Positions 51,021 to 60,227 of a DNA stretch of 64,000 nt are shown here, one piece after another (position 1 is the first letter of the stretch; each line of letters starts with the position of its first letter). Position numbers and translations under genes: made by a program. The notes under the pieces are model-generated. The model was not told the origin of the DNA. It made no database searches and saw nothing but the letters and a program-made list of their open reading frames with translations. Origin of the DNA: Marisimplicoccus sp964437815 (GTDB lineage Bacteria > Bacteroidota > Bacteroidia > Flavobacteriales > Flavobacteriaceae); contig CAYTIE010000003.1 in assembly GCA_964437815.1 (NCBI GenBank), positions 1 to 64,000 on the forward strand, written 5' to 3'.

Positions 51021-54000
51021 TTAATGGGAATTAATGATCCAGTCACCTGATTCTAAAAGACTCAGTGCTTTTTTAAACTTTATTTTTTTTACCTCCCCTG
51101 AATTAGTATTTTTTATTTCAACAATCTCATTTCTTCCAATTTTTGGAATATCTCGAACTACAGTTTCTACTTTTTCAGCGGATTGACTTGCGCTAGACCC
51201 AACTTGTCTAGCTCTTTGAGCCATTTCATCAGTATTTAATGCTTCATCTTTACTTGTCCTATAATCTCTGTTTTTATTTGGTTGAGTAGCTTCCCTAATA
51301 TTATTTTCATTATTTGGTAATGAACCTTTGAATAAAAATGATAATAATTCTTTATTGAGATCTACAATCATATTTTTGAATAATTCATAAGCTTCAAATT
51401 TATATATCAAAAGCGGATCTTTTTGTTCATGAACAGCAAGTTGAACAGACTGTTTTAATTCATCCATTTTCTTAAGATGAACTTTCCATTTATCATCAAT
51501 TATAGCAAGAGATATATTTTTTTCAAAATCATCAATTAACGTTTTGCATTTTGATTCAAATGATTCTTTTAGATCAGTAGATATATTTATCACTTTTGCT
51601 CCATCTGTAAAAGGAACTACAATTCTTTTATAGTTATTCCCTTTATTCTCAAAAACATTTTTAATAACAGGGAATGCAAGTTCTTTATTTCTTTCTTTTT
51701 TTGTTTCATAATAATCTGAAAGATTTCTATATAGAGTATCAATAATTTCAGAATCATCATTATTATTGAAATCTTCTTCACTAATAGGAGATGTTACAGA
51801 AAAGTTTGTTATTAAATCAAATTCAAAGTTTCTATAATCATTTGCATTTTTATTTAAAACAACAATTTCTTGTACTGTATCAAAAAGCATGTTAGATATA
51901 TCAATTTTTAATTTTTCTCCTTTTAAAGCATTTTTTCTTAAGGTATATATTATTGTTCTTTGGGAATTCATAACATCATCATATTCAAGAAGTCTTTTTC
52001 TAATCCCAAAATTATTTTCTTCAACCTTCTTCTGTGCTCTTTCAATAGTTTTTGTAACCATTGAATGTTGAATATTCTCTCCTTCCTGTAATCCCATTCT
52101 ATCCATTACTTTTGTAACTCTATCGCTTCCAAATAGTCTCATTAAATTATCCTCAAATGAAACAAAAAATTGAGAGCTTCCTGGATCCCCTTGTCTTCCT
52201 GATCGTCCTCTTAGCTGTCTATCAACTCTCCTTGAATCATGTCTTTCCGTTCCAATAATTGCAAGTCCTCCAGAGTCAATAACATCTTGACTTAACTTAA
52301 TATCAGTTCCCCTTCCAGCCATATTAGTTGCAATTGTAACTATCCCTGGTTTACCAGCTTCTGCTACTATATCTGCTTCTTTCTTATGCAGTTTTGCATT
52401 TAAGACATTATGGTCAACATTGCTTCTATTAAGCATTTTGCTTAATAGTTCTGAAATTTCAACTGAAGTTGTACCGATTAGAACTGGTCTTTTATTATTT
52501 CTTAACTCAATTACCTCTTGGATTATTGCATTATATTTCTCCCTTTTTGTTTTGTATACTAAATCATTAGAGTCCTTTCTGGCAACTGGTTTATTGGTTG
52601 GTATTTCAATAACATCTAGTTCATAAATTTGCCAAAATTCACCAGCTTCTGTTATTGCTGTTCCAGTCATTCCAGAAAGTTTATCATATAATCTAAAATA
52701 ATTCTGAAGAGTTACAGTTGCAAATGTTTGGGTTGCGGCTTCTATTTTTACATTTTCTTTTGCCTCTATAGCCTGATGTAGACCATCAGAATATCTTCTA
52801 CCATCCATTATCCTTCCAGTCTGTTCATCAACAATCATAACTTTGTTTTCCATTACAACATATTCAATATCCTTTTCAAATAATGTATAAGCTTTAAGTA
52901 ATTGATTTAAGGTATGTATCCTTTCACTTTTTATATTAAAATCTTGAAATAGTTTATTTTTTTCTTCAACTTCATCTTCTTTTTCTAAACCCTTTTTTTC
53001 AATTATTGCAATTTCTGTAGCAATATCAGGTAACACAAAGAAATCTTTATCATCTAGATCTGTAGAGATGGTTTCTATTCCCTTATCTGTTAAATCTATT
53101 TGATTGATTTTTTCATCTATTGTAAAATAAAGCTCTTTATCAATCTGTGGCATCTCTCTATTATTATCTTGCATAAAGAAATTTTCATTCTTTTGCAGAA
53201 TTTGTTTAATACCATCTTCACTTAAAAACTTTATTAATGGCTTACTTTTTGGTAATCCTCTAAAAACTCTATATAAAAGAAAACCACCTTCTTCTTCATT
53301 TGATTCTTGAATTAATTTTTTTGATTCAGAAAGTATATTTGATAGATAAGTCTTTTGTAAAGAGACTAATTTTTGAATTTTTGGTTTTAAATTGTCAAAT
53401 TCCTGTCTATTTTCTTCTTTTGTAGGTCCTGAAATTATTAGAGGGGTTCTAGCATCATCTATTAATACAGAATCAACCTCATCAACTATTGCATAATTAT
53501 GTCTTCTTTGAACTATATCATCTAAATTATGGGCCATATTATCCCTTAGATAATCAAATCCAAACTCATTGTTTGTGCCATAAGTTATATCAGCTTCATA
53601 TGCTTTTTTTCTTTCAGGACTATTAGGCTTATAATCATCAATACATTTTACACTAAGCCCATGGAATTCAAAAATTGGACCCATCCATGCACTATCCCTT
53701 CTAGCCAAATAATCATTTACTGTAACTAAATGAACTCCATCTCCAGTAAGAGCATTTAAATAAACAGGAAGAGTTGAAACCACTGTTTTACCTTCTCCAG
53801 TCTGCATTTCAGCAATCTTTCCTTGGTGTAGAACAATACCTCCAATTAATTGAACATCATAATGAACCATATCCCATAAAACATTTTTTCCTGCAGCATC
53901 CCAAGAATTTATCCAGATAGCTTTCTCATTTTTAACTTTTACATATGATTTATTACTTGATAATTCTTTATCTACATCACTTGCTGTAACTTCAATCTCG

Positions 54001-54380
54001 GTATTATCTACAAATCTTCTGGCAGTTTCTTTAACAACAGCAAATGCTTCTGGTAAGATCTCGTTTAGTGTATTTTTTTTAATTTCTTTTAATTCTGATT
54101 CTAGAATCTCTACTTCATTAAACATCTTCTCTTTCTCCATAAATGACTGCTCATCAACAATTTTTTTGTTTAAATCATCAATCTTATTTTTTACTTCGGA
54201 TGTATTATCAATAATTTTCTTCTTAAATGAATTCGTTTTATCTCTTAAGTCATTATTTGATATCTTCTCAAGACCTATAAAATGCTCATTAATTTTATGT
54301 ACAAGGGGAGTTATTTTCTTTAAGTCTTTACCTGACTTGTCTCCTAAAAAAACTTTTAAAATTGAGTTAAGTATAGACAC
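51021..54380 (-). CDS. secA: Protein translocase subunit SecA
   Basis: SecA is the ATPase motor of Sec export. The 1119-residue protein is longer than the proteobacterial form owing to inserts near residues 330-420 and in the C-terminal linker, as in other Bacteroidota. Visible motifs are Walker A MQTGEGKTVV, DEVDSVLIDDARTPLIISG, GTSVEISELL, TNMAGRGTDIKLS and GRSGRQGDPGSSQFFVSFED. The C-terminal cysteine-rich SecB-binding zinc site is absent. The start is GTG at 54380, with a promoter box at 54392-54399. Confidence 0.97.
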   Translation of the reverse strand: MSILNSILKVFLGDKSGKDLKKITPLVHKINEHFIGLEKISNNDLRDKTNSFKKKIIDNTSEVKNKIDDLNKKIVDEQSFMEKEKMFNEVEILESELKEIKKNTLNEILPEAFAVVKETARRFVDNTEIEVTASDVDKELSSNKSYVKVKNEKAIWINSWDAAGKNVLWDMVHYDVQLIGGIVLHQGKIAEMQTGEGKTVVSTLPVYLNALTGDGVHLVTVNDYLARRDSAWMGPIFEFHGLSVKCIDDYKPNSPERKKAYEADITYGTNNEFGFDYLRDNMAHNLDDIVQRRHNYAIVDEVDSVLIDDARTPLIISGPTKEENRQEFDNLKPKIQKLVSLQKTYLSNILSESKKLIQESNEEEGGFLLYRVFRGLPKSKPLIKFLSEDGIKQILQKNENFFMQDNNREMPQIDKELYFTIDEKINQIDLTDKGIETISTDLDDKDFFVLPDIATEIAIIEKKGLEKEDEVEEKNKLFQDFNIKSERIHTLNQLLKAYTLFEKDIEYVVMENKVMIVDEQTGRIMDGRRYSDGLHQAIEAKENVKIEAATQTFATVTLQNYFRLYDKLSGMTGTAITEAGEFWQIYELDVIEIPTNKPVARKDSNDLVYKTKREKYNAIIQEVIELRNNKRPVLIGTTSVEISELLSKMLNRSNVDHNVLNAKLHKKEADIVAEAGKPGIVTIATNMAGRGTDIKLSQDVIDSGGLAIIGTERHDSRRVDRQLRGRSGRQGDPGSSQFFVSFEDNLMRLFGSDRVTKVMDRMGLQEGENIQHSMVTKTIERAQKKVEENNFGIRKRLLEYDDVMNSQRTIIYTLRKNALKGEKLKIDISNMLFDTVQEIVVLNKNANDYRNFEFDLITNFSVTSPISEEDFNNNDDSEIIDTLYRNLSDYYETKKERNKELAFPVIKNVFENKGNNYKRIVVPFTDGAKVINISTDLKESFESKCKTLIDDFEKNISLAIIDDKWKVHLKKMDELKQSVQLAVHEQKDPLLIYKFEAYELFKNMIVDLNKELLSFLFKGSLPNNENNIREATQPNKNRDYRTSKDEALNTDEMAQRARQVGSSASQSAEKVETVVRDIPKIGRNEIVEIKNTNSGEVKKIKFKKALSLLESGDWIINSH

Positions 54381-54391
54381 AGTTTTTTTTT

Positions 54392-54399
54392 CAAATTTA
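54392..54399 (-). promoter_or_regulatory. Bacteroidota -7 box (TAAATTTG) for secA
   Basis: This exact TAnnTTTG match ends 11 bases before the GTG start at 54380, so the leader is only a few bases. Confidence 0.5.
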
Positions 54400-54435
54400 T
54401 TTAAAAAAACCCAATAAACTTATAGAGTAAAGGAA

Positions 54436-54657
54436 TTAATATTCATCTTCATTCCAAAGATAGTCATCTTCTGTAGGGTAATCTGGCCATATTTCTATGA
54501 TTGAATCATATGTATCACCTTCATCTTCTAATGTTTGAAGATTCTCAACAACTTCAAGAGGTGCGCCAGTTCTAATACAGAAATCAATTAATTCATCTTT
54601 AGAGGCTGGCCAAGGAGCATCAGTTAGGTGAGATGCAAGTTCTAATGTCCAATACAT
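54436..54657 (-). CDS. DUF2795 protein
   Basis: The 73-residue acidic protein matches the DUF2795 family: WTLELASHLTDAPWPASKDELIDFCIRTGAPLEVVENLQTLEDEGDTYDSIIEIWPDYPTEDDY. DUF2795 proteins are common and strongly conserved in Bacteroidota, and their role is unknown. The gene has its own promoter box at 54679-54686 and lies upstream of secA on the same strand. Confidence 0.92.
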   Translation of the reverse strand: MYWTLELASHLTDAPWPASKDELIDFCIRTGAPLEVVENLQTLEDEGDTYDSIIEIWPDYPTEDDYLWNEDEY

Positions 54658-54678
54658 TTTCTTTGGTTTTTATCTGTG

Positions 54679-54686
54679 CAAAAATA
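54679..54686 (-). promoter_or_regulatory. Bacteroidota -7 box (TATTTTTG) for the DUF2795 gene
   Basis: This exact TAnnTTTG match ends 21 bases before the ATG at 54657. Confidence 0.5.
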
Positions 54687-54694
54687 TATGATTA

Positions 54695-54794
54695 NNNNNN
54701 NNNNNNNNNNNNNNNNNNNNNNNNNNNNNNNNNNNNNNNNNNNNNNNNNNNNNNNNNNNNNNNNNNNNNNNNNNNNNNNNNNNNNNNNNNNNNN
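54695..54794. other. Assembly gap (100 N) cutting lnt
   Basis: The run of 100 N removes the 3' part of lnt. Family length implies ~600 or more missing bases, so the N count is only a placeholder. Confidence 0.99.
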
Positions 54795-55792
54795 TCTCTT
54801 ACTTTATTTGCTGATCTTGTAGGGCTTTTTTCTTGGTTTTGATAGGTTTTATATAATGAAATCCCAGAAATGAAATTCGTATTTGGAAAGTTTTTCAAAA
54901 ATTTATTAATGCTGTCAGATAGTTTAGTGTATTCAAAATAATCAACATTTTCTCCAATACCTTCAGCAAAATATGTCTCTGGAGCAATTAAGAAATCATA
55001 TTGATTGTTTAATTCCATTTCACTTAGGTCTTTCAATACTTCAAAAAAATCTAGATTGCCATTGGTTTTTACAAATTTTGCATCCCAAGGGTCAATATTA
55101 GGTTGAGTTAATATTACTCTAAACTCATCTTCAACTTTATAGTTATCTTTAATTGAAGGAGATATAATAAAGTGTGATATAATAATAGGTAATAGTATTA
55201 TTAAGAAAATTCTAGAAAAAGCACCAATAATAAAACTATTCTTATTATTTAATGAATCATATTTTCTAATTAAAAGAAAGAGAGAGCAATTAGATAATAG
55301 AACCCATAGACTTCCTCCAAATACTCCTGTATATTCATACCATTGAATCCATTCAATTCTTTCAGAGAATGCATTTCCTAAATTCAGCCAAGGCCATGAA
55401 AATTGCCAATTAAGATGAAATTTTTCAAATGAAATCCAAAGGGTAATTAAAAATATTATTCCTGGGTTAATCCCTAACTTTCTTTTTAATAAACTATATA
55501 AGATAAATACTAACGAGTAAAGTGAAGTATTTATAATAATAGCAAAAATAACACCTAGTACACTTGAATTTATAATCCACCATGTTGTAATTATATTCCA
55601 AGTAAGAAATGTTACATATGAGTAGAAAAATACTCTTAAATTTTTCTTACCTAAATTATCTCTAATAACAAAGTCTTCTAACAGTAGTATAGGAATTAAT
55701 CCGATAAAAACTAGAGGAGTAAAACCACTTGTAGGCCATGAGAAACCCATGAGAATCCCCGATAGTATTGATAAAGATAAGTGTCTAGTCAA
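54795..55792 (-). CDS. lnt: Apolipoprotein N-acyltransferase, 3' part lost in gap
   Basis: Lnt adds the third acyl chain to lipoproteins. About 332 residues are visible: a multi-helix membrane part (ILMGFSWPTSGFTPLVFIGLIPIL, LWISFEKFHLNWQFSWPWLNLGNAFSE) and the first half of the nitrilase domain (RVILTQPNIDPWDAKF, LIAPETYFAEG with the catalytic Glu). The Lys and Cys of the nitrilase triad lie in the missing part; the family is usually ~520-550 residues. The start is TTG at 55792, the only suitable codon before helix 1. Confidence 0.92.
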
Positions 55793-55865
55793 TTTTATGA
55801 TCTTTAATTTTTATTTGAAGGCTTAATATTACAATTTTTTTATAAATTCACAATCAATTCTTCTA

Positions 55866-56606
55866 ATGAAAAAAATAATTCCGTCTTTTTTGACAATACT
55901 AAATCTGATTTGTGGTTGTTTTGCAATAGCTTTAGCTTTTCAATTTCAATTTGAAGCAGTTTTAATCTTGGTTTGTTTAGGAAATCTTTTTGATTTTCTT
56001 GATGGCTTATCTGCTAGGGTTTTAAATTCTGTGACAAATTTCGGAAAACATCTAGATTCAATAACAGATGTTATTACTAGTGGTGTTGTCCCTGGGGTAG
56101 TTGTTTACCAGCTTTTTAAATTATCTGGGAATAAAGTTTCTGATTTTGAGGTTTTAATTTTTGGATATGATTTAATTTTTAGTTTATCACCTATTTCTTT
56201 TATTGCTTTTTTTATAACTATAGGATCTGCAGTTAGATTGTCTAAATTCAATACTTCAATTGGAAATGATGAATTTATTGGATTACCAACTCCAGCTAAT
56301 GCTATATTCTTTACAGCACTTCCAGTGTTAATTAATTCTGAATTATTACTTGAGTCAAAAGGAATTTTTCTTAATAACTATTTTTTAATTACTTCAATTC
56401 TCTTTTCTGTATTCCTTATGAATGCTCAATTTAGACTCTTTTCTTTAAAAATTTCACTTAAAGATTTTAAATCAAATATTTATCAGGTTATTCTTATTAT
56501 AATCTCTATACCTATATTATATTATTTCCAGTTAGGCGGCTTTGCAATAATTATATTAATATATCTATTATTAAATATTATTAGAAATTTATGGTCAGTC
56601 TTTTAA
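55866..56606 (+). CDS. pssA: CDP-diacylglycerol-serine O-phosphatidyltransferase
   Basis: PssA makes phosphatidylserine, the precursor of phosphatidylethanolamine. The 246-residue protein has about seven helices and the full CDP-alcohol phosphotransferase motif: DGxxAR, then G and two Asp, at residues 46-68 (DGLSAR, NFGKHLDSITD). The family signature sits in the second helix as usual. It ends 7 bases from the remnant copy of the lptB 3' end. Confidence 0.95.
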   Translation: MKKIIPSFLTILNLICGCFAIALAFQFQFEAVLILVCLGNLFDFLDGLSARVLNSVTNFGKHLDSITDVITSGVVPGVVVYQLFKLSGNKVSDFEVLIFGYDLIFSLSPISFIAFFITIGSAVRLSKFNTSIGNDEFIGLPTPANAIFFTALPVLINSELLLESKGIFLNNYFLITSILFSVFLMNAQFRLFSLKISLKDFKSNIYQVILIIISIPILYYFQLGGFAIIILIYLLLNIIRNLWSVF

Positions 56607-56618
56607 TTGAAGCTAAAC

Positions 56619-56645
56619 TTTTTTCCTTTTAAATTCAAAGTTTTT
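56619..56645. repeat. Direct repeat, left copy: remnant of the lptB 3' end
   Basis: These 27 bases are identical to 58688-58714, inside the end of lptB. With TAAA[C/G] just before them (56614-56618), the match extends to 31 of 32. Read on minus it encodes KNFEFKRKKV and a stop (TAG at 56614-56616), matching the lptB C-terminus KNFEFKRKKL. Confidence 0.9.
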
Positions 56646-56696
56646 GGTGTCGTTCAGTTATAAAACTCCAGAGTAAGAAATCGCAAGGGAAAGAGA

Positions 56697-57635
56697 TTAA
56701 TAGCCTTTGGACTTGTTATATATAGGATATGGCAATTCTCCTTTCTGAATACGATGAATATTTTCAGCAATAGTTTTTGATGCAGAATTTGGATTACTTT
56801 GTCCCGCAATATGAGGCGTAATGTAAACAGAAGGGTGGCTCCAAAATGAATTATTTTCTGGCAACGGCTCTTCTGCAAAAACATCCAAAGCGACTGCAGC
56901 AATATGACCACTATCTAATAGAAATAATAAATCTTGCTCGTTAATAATTCCACCTCTTCCAATATTAATAATAAATGAGCCTTTAGGAAGAAACTCAAGC
57001 TCCTTATGTGTAAGAATATTAGTAGTATTTTCAGTCAATGGAAGGACGTTGATTAATATGTCTGTCTTACTAAGGAAATCTTCAAGCTGCTCTTTACCAT
57101 AGTAATATTTAATGTCCTCTAGTGGTGCCTTTTTATTGGCACCCCAGCCTATTACATTAAAGCATTGAGTGACTAATAATTCACCAATACTTCTGCCAAT
57201 ATTTCCTAAACCCATAATGCCAATTGTTCGATCCTCGGTCTGAATAGAGCTTTGCTGGATCCACTGTCGATTAGATTGTTGAATTCTATAAAGGTACTGG
57301 TCACTATGAAAATGTAATACCCAGTGCAATGAATGAAGACACATTTCATGGGTTAATTTTTTATCAACCAGACGAACTATAGGTAATCCTTTAGGTAAAT
57401 CAGGGTCACTTATAATATGGTCAACCCCTGCACCTAAAGAGAGAATAGCCTTTAAATTAGGATATCTTTTTAAAATGCCACGCTGATGTTTCCAGACTAC
57501 TGCAAACTCAACCTCATCAACGTCACCATCATCAGGATAGACCCTTACATCCATATCTGGCATAGCCAATTGAAGACTCTTTGACCAGACCTCCATATCC
57601 TCCCAAAAGTCAGTTGATGCTAATAATATTGACAT
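56697..57635 (-). CDS. D-2-hydroxyacid dehydrogenase, GhrA-like
   Basis: The 312-residue NAD(P)H enzyme resembles glyoxylate/hydroxypyruvate reductase A. It shows KAILSLGAGVDHI, the cofactor loop GIMGLGNIGRSIGE, the catalytic Arg in INIGRGGIINEQDL, Glu in FAEEPLPENN and His in TPHIAGQSNP. Substrate-side residues match GhrA rather than lactate dehydrogenase. Its composition is G+C-richer than the neighbours and it lies inside the lptB-flanked segment, so transfer, perhaps from a gammaproteobacterium, is likely. It follows the hydrolase gene on the same strand. Confidence 0.92.
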   Translation of the reverse strand: MSILLASTDFWEDMEVWSKSLQLAMPDMDVRVYPDDGDVDEVEFAVVWKHQRGILKRYPNLKAILSLGAGVDHIISDPDLPKGLPIVRLVDKKLTHEMCLHSLHWVLHFHSDQYLYRIQQSNRQWIQQSSIQTEDRTIGIMGLGNIGRSIGELLVTQCFNVIGWGANKKAPLEDIKYYYGKEQLEDFLSKTDILINVLPLTENTTNILTHKELEFLPKGSFIINIGRGGIINEQDLLFLLDSGHIAAVALDVFAEEPLPENNSFWSHPSVYITPHIAGQSNPNSASKTIAENIHRIQKGELPYPIYNKSKGY

Positions 57636-57672
57636 AATTTAAAGTGTGTTTAGAAAAGTTTCATTTAAAGAT

Positions 57673-58659
57673 TTACGGAGTCAATAATACACGTTTCATA
57701 AAATTTTTGGCAAAGGTTAATGATTTTTTTCTTGCTTCTGGATTTCCTCCAATATCTACACCCCGCTCAACGCAAAATAAGAAGCCAACTTTTTGAAGGA
57801 TTGGATTAGACATGGGTAATCTCAGGTAATTCATCAACACATCTCCTTCTGCTGTTAAGTTAAATAAACAATCTTTGAAGCTATAAGCTCTTTCAATTCT
57901 ATGAACAGGTTCTTCACTATCAAACCCATGATGCGCATCGGGATACATAGTAATTCCAATATTAGTGTTTTCGGACAACTTATTTACTAAATTTTCACAC
58001 GGAGATGCTGGTGTCCAGTTGTCATCTTCTCCAATTAATATGTGTATGGGAGCTTTAGTAAAAGATAGATTTTCTGGATTTATAAAACATGGTGGATAGA
58101 AAGCTAGATGCGCAGCAAAGCTAAGTTCGGTTGTGATAACGTTTTTTAAGGGCTCCCAGCCAGAAAAAAGTGTTACTCCTCCTCCTAAGCTCCAACCAGT
58201 AATAGCAACTCTATCTTTATCAATATAAGAGTGCTGAGCTAGAGTCTCTAGTGCACGATATGCATCAAGTATTACAGCAGCTATAGTTACTTGATCTTGA
58301 GAACCCACTGTAGAGGTTATCCCTCTGCTTTTAAAGCTATTCAATTCAAATGTTGCAAAGCCTTGTTCCTGGTACATTTTAATGTAATCAAGGTGATGCT
58401 TTCTCCAGCCCATACTTCCTGCAACTCCTATAATTAATGGATATTTTTTATCAGGATTCAAACTGTCTATAGGAATTGTTAGTTGGCCAAAAACTCTTTG
58501 CTTTTCTTGTTCATCTAGAGCTGTTATAATATCACTGAGTGAAAAAGGATTTGCACTTTCAAAATTAACGAGCTCTTGATGAAATTGACCACTAACACTC
58601 GAGGTCATAATAAAAAGTAATAAGATTAATCGATAAATAATTTTGGGAGTTTTACACAT
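57673..58659 (-). CDS. Secreted dienelactone hydrolase family protein
   Basis: The 328-residue protein has a signal peptide (RLILLLFIMTSSVSGQ, cleavage near residue 25). The alpha/beta-hydrolase triad is visible: Ser in GWSLGGGVTLF, Asp in GEDDNWTP and His in DAHHGFDSEEP. Related proteins hydrolyse dienelactones or esters. The start is ATG at 58659; a longer frame to 58707 only reads through the copied lptB tail. It could be cotranscribed with lptB. It lies in the higher-G+C inserted segment. Confidence 0.88.
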   Translation of the reverse strand: MCKTPKIIYRLILLLFIMTSSVSGQFHQELVNFESANPFSLSDIITALDEQEKQRVFGQLTIPIDSLNPDKKYPLIIGVAGSMGWRKHHLDYIKMYQEQGFATFELNSFKSRGITSTVGSQDQVTIAAVILDAYRALETLAQHSYIDKDRVAITGWSLGGGVTLFSGWEPLKNVITTELSFAAHLAFYPPCFINPENLSFTKAPIHILIGEDDNWTPASPCENLVNKLSENTNIGITMYPDAHHGFDSEEPVHRIERAYSFKDCLFNLTAEGDVLMNYLRLPMSNPILQKVGFLFCVERGVDIGGNPEARKKSLTFAKNFMKRVLLTP

Positions 58660-58681
58660 CCTGTCTGTTTTTAGGAAATTA

Positions 58682-59416
58682 TTAAAGTTTTTTCCTTTTA
58701 AATTCAAAGTTTTTTCCTAAATAAACTTTTCTTACCATTTCGTCTTCAGCTAATTTCTCAGGAATTCCTTCTTGCAAAATTTTTCCTTCAAACATAAGAT
58801 AGGTTTTGTCTGTTATAGCCAGTGTTTCTTGAACATTATGATCGGTAATTAATATTCCAATATTTTTTTTCTTAAGAATTGAAATAATTGATTGTATATC
58901 TTCCACTGCAATTGGATCAACTCCTGCAAATGGTTCATCTAAAAGAAGAAACTTTGGACTTGTTGCAAGAGCTCTTGCAATTTCAGTTCTTCTCCTTTCT
59001 CCTCCAGATAAAAGATCTCCACGATTATTTCTTATATGAGTTAATCCGAATTCTTCCATAAGTGATTCTGTTCTTTCCTTTTGTTTGCTTTTTGAAAGAT
59101 CTGAAAATTCAAGTATACTAAGTATATTATCTTCTACTGAAAGCTTTCTAAATACAGATGCTTCTTGAGCTAAATAACCTATACCGCTTTGAGCTCTTTT
59201 AAACATTGGATATGTGGAAATTTTTTCATTATCAAGATATATTTCACCTTCTTCTGGTTTAATAATACCTACTATCATATAGAAGGATGTTGTCTTTCCT
59301 GCTCCATTAGGTCCAAGTAAACCTACAATCTCTCCCTGGCTAACCTGGACAGAAACTTTATTTACAACTTTTTTCCCTTTATATGATTTAGAAATTTCAT
59401 GTGCCTTTAAGATCAT
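58682..59416 (-). CDS. lptB: LPS export ABC transporter ATP-binding protein
   Basis: LptB powers LPS transfer to the outer membrane. The 244-residue protein has Walker A GPNGAGKTTSF, Q-loop, signature LLSGGERRRTEIARAL, Walker B FLLLDEPFAGVDP and switch His in ITDHNVQETL, with the LptB-specific GLTHIRNNRGDLLSGGERRR context. The C-terminus KNFEFKRKKL is encoded by sequence duplicated at 56619-56645. It overlaps nothing and follows tatC by 10 bases on the same strand. Confidence 0.96.
   Translation of the reverse strand: MILKAHEISKSYKGKKVVNKVSVQVSQGEIVGLLGPNGAGKTTSFYMIVGIIKPEEGEIYLDNEKISTYPMFKRAQSGIGYLAQEASVFRKLSVEDNILSILEFSDLSKSKQKERTESLMEEFGLTHIRNNRGDLLSGGERRRTEIARALATSPKFLLLDEPFAGVDPIAVEDIQSIISILKKKNIGILITDHNVQETLAITDKTYLMFEGKILQEGIPEKLAEDEMVRKVYLGKNFEFKRKKL
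58688..58714. repeat. Direct repeat, right copy: functional lptB 3' end
   Basis: These 27 bases are identical to 56619-56645 and form the lptB C-terminal codons here. They mark the right border of the ~2 kb insert. Confidence 0.9.
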
Positions 59417-59426
59417 ATCACAAATA

Positions 59427-60227
59427 TCAATTATTTAATTTTTTAAAACCAATTTTTGAGATAATTATACTTATTTCATATAAAATTAATATAGGAATAC
59501 TAACTATGATTTGACTAGCAATATCTGGGGGTGTAATAATAGCAGATAGACTAAGCACAATAACTAAAGCAAATTTTCTATTATTCCTTAAAAAGTCAGG
59601 AGTTACAATACCTACCTTAGTTAAATAATGAACTATAATGGGTATTTCAAAGATTATTCCAGATGCTAATACTGATGATCTTAATAACCCTACATAGCTT
59701 GCTAAATCAAAATCATTAAACACTTCATTACTTACAGTATAATTCCCAAGGAAATTTATTGATAAAGGTGTTACAATATAGTAACCAAATAGAACTCCAA
59801 TAAAAAAAAGTAATGAAGATATAAATATAAAGCCTTTGGCTCCATCCTTTTCATTTTTATACATACCTGGACTTATAAATTTCCAAAATTCCCAAATAAT
59901 ATATGGGAATGCTAGAATAAACCCAGCTAAAATTGAAGTCCAAAGATGTGCGGAAAACTGTCCTGATACAGTTCTGCTTTGAACTCTAAATGGTAACTCA
60001 TCAAAACAAAAAGCGTCAACTTGACCAATAGACTGAGATATTGAACAAAATATTTTATAGCTTATGAAATCACCTTTTTTAGGTCCAAAAATAATTGTGT
60101 CAAAAATTAAATCCTTTGCAAGAAAAGCAATAAATCCAAAAATTAAAATTGCTATAGCTGATCGGATTAGATGCCATCTCAACTCTTCTAGATGGTCAAG
60201 GAAAGACATATCTTTAGAATTACTCAT
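59427..60227 (-). CDS. tatC: Twin-arginine translocase subunit TatC
   Basis: TatC binds twin-arginine signal peptides. The 266-residue protein has six helices and the family start MSFLDHLEELRWHLIRS, the periplasmic loop with FPYIIWEFWKFISPGMYKNEK, and the helix GVLFGYYIVTPL. It serves the two TAT-signal proteins in the window (18752 and 25503). tatA or tatB is not adjacent. Its start overlaps the kdsD end by 8 bases. Confidence 0.96.
   Translation of the reverse strand: MSNSKDMSFLDHLEELRWHLIRSAIAILIFGFIAFLAKDLIFDTIIFGPKKGDFISYKIFCSISQSIGQVDAFCFDELPFRVQSRTVSGQFSAHLWTSILAGFILAFPYIIWEFWKFISPGMYKNEKDGAKGFIFISSLLFFIGVLFGYYIVTPLSINFLGNYTVSNEVFNDFDLASYVGLLRSSVLASGIIFEIPIIVHYLTKVGIVTPDFLRNNRKFALVIVLSLSAIITPPDIASQIIVSIPILILYEISIIISKIGFKKLNN

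Larger units (their letters stand above)
56646..58687. mobile_element. Putative integrated segment (~2.0 kb) at the lptB 3' end
   Basis: The segment lies between two copies of the lptB 3' end and carries two minus-strand genes, a GhrA-like dehydrogenase and a hydrolase. Its G+C is clearly higher: hand count gives 25 of 60 at 57181-57240 against 14 of 60 at 59221-59280 in lptB. It contains no integrase or transposase. Removing it restores convergent pssA and lptB with 7 bases between their stop codons. Confidence 0.6.

Noticed and set aside
58660..58707. Longer N-terminus for the inserted hydrolase
   Set aside because: It only reads the duplicated lptB tail in another frame; the signal peptide starts at 58659.
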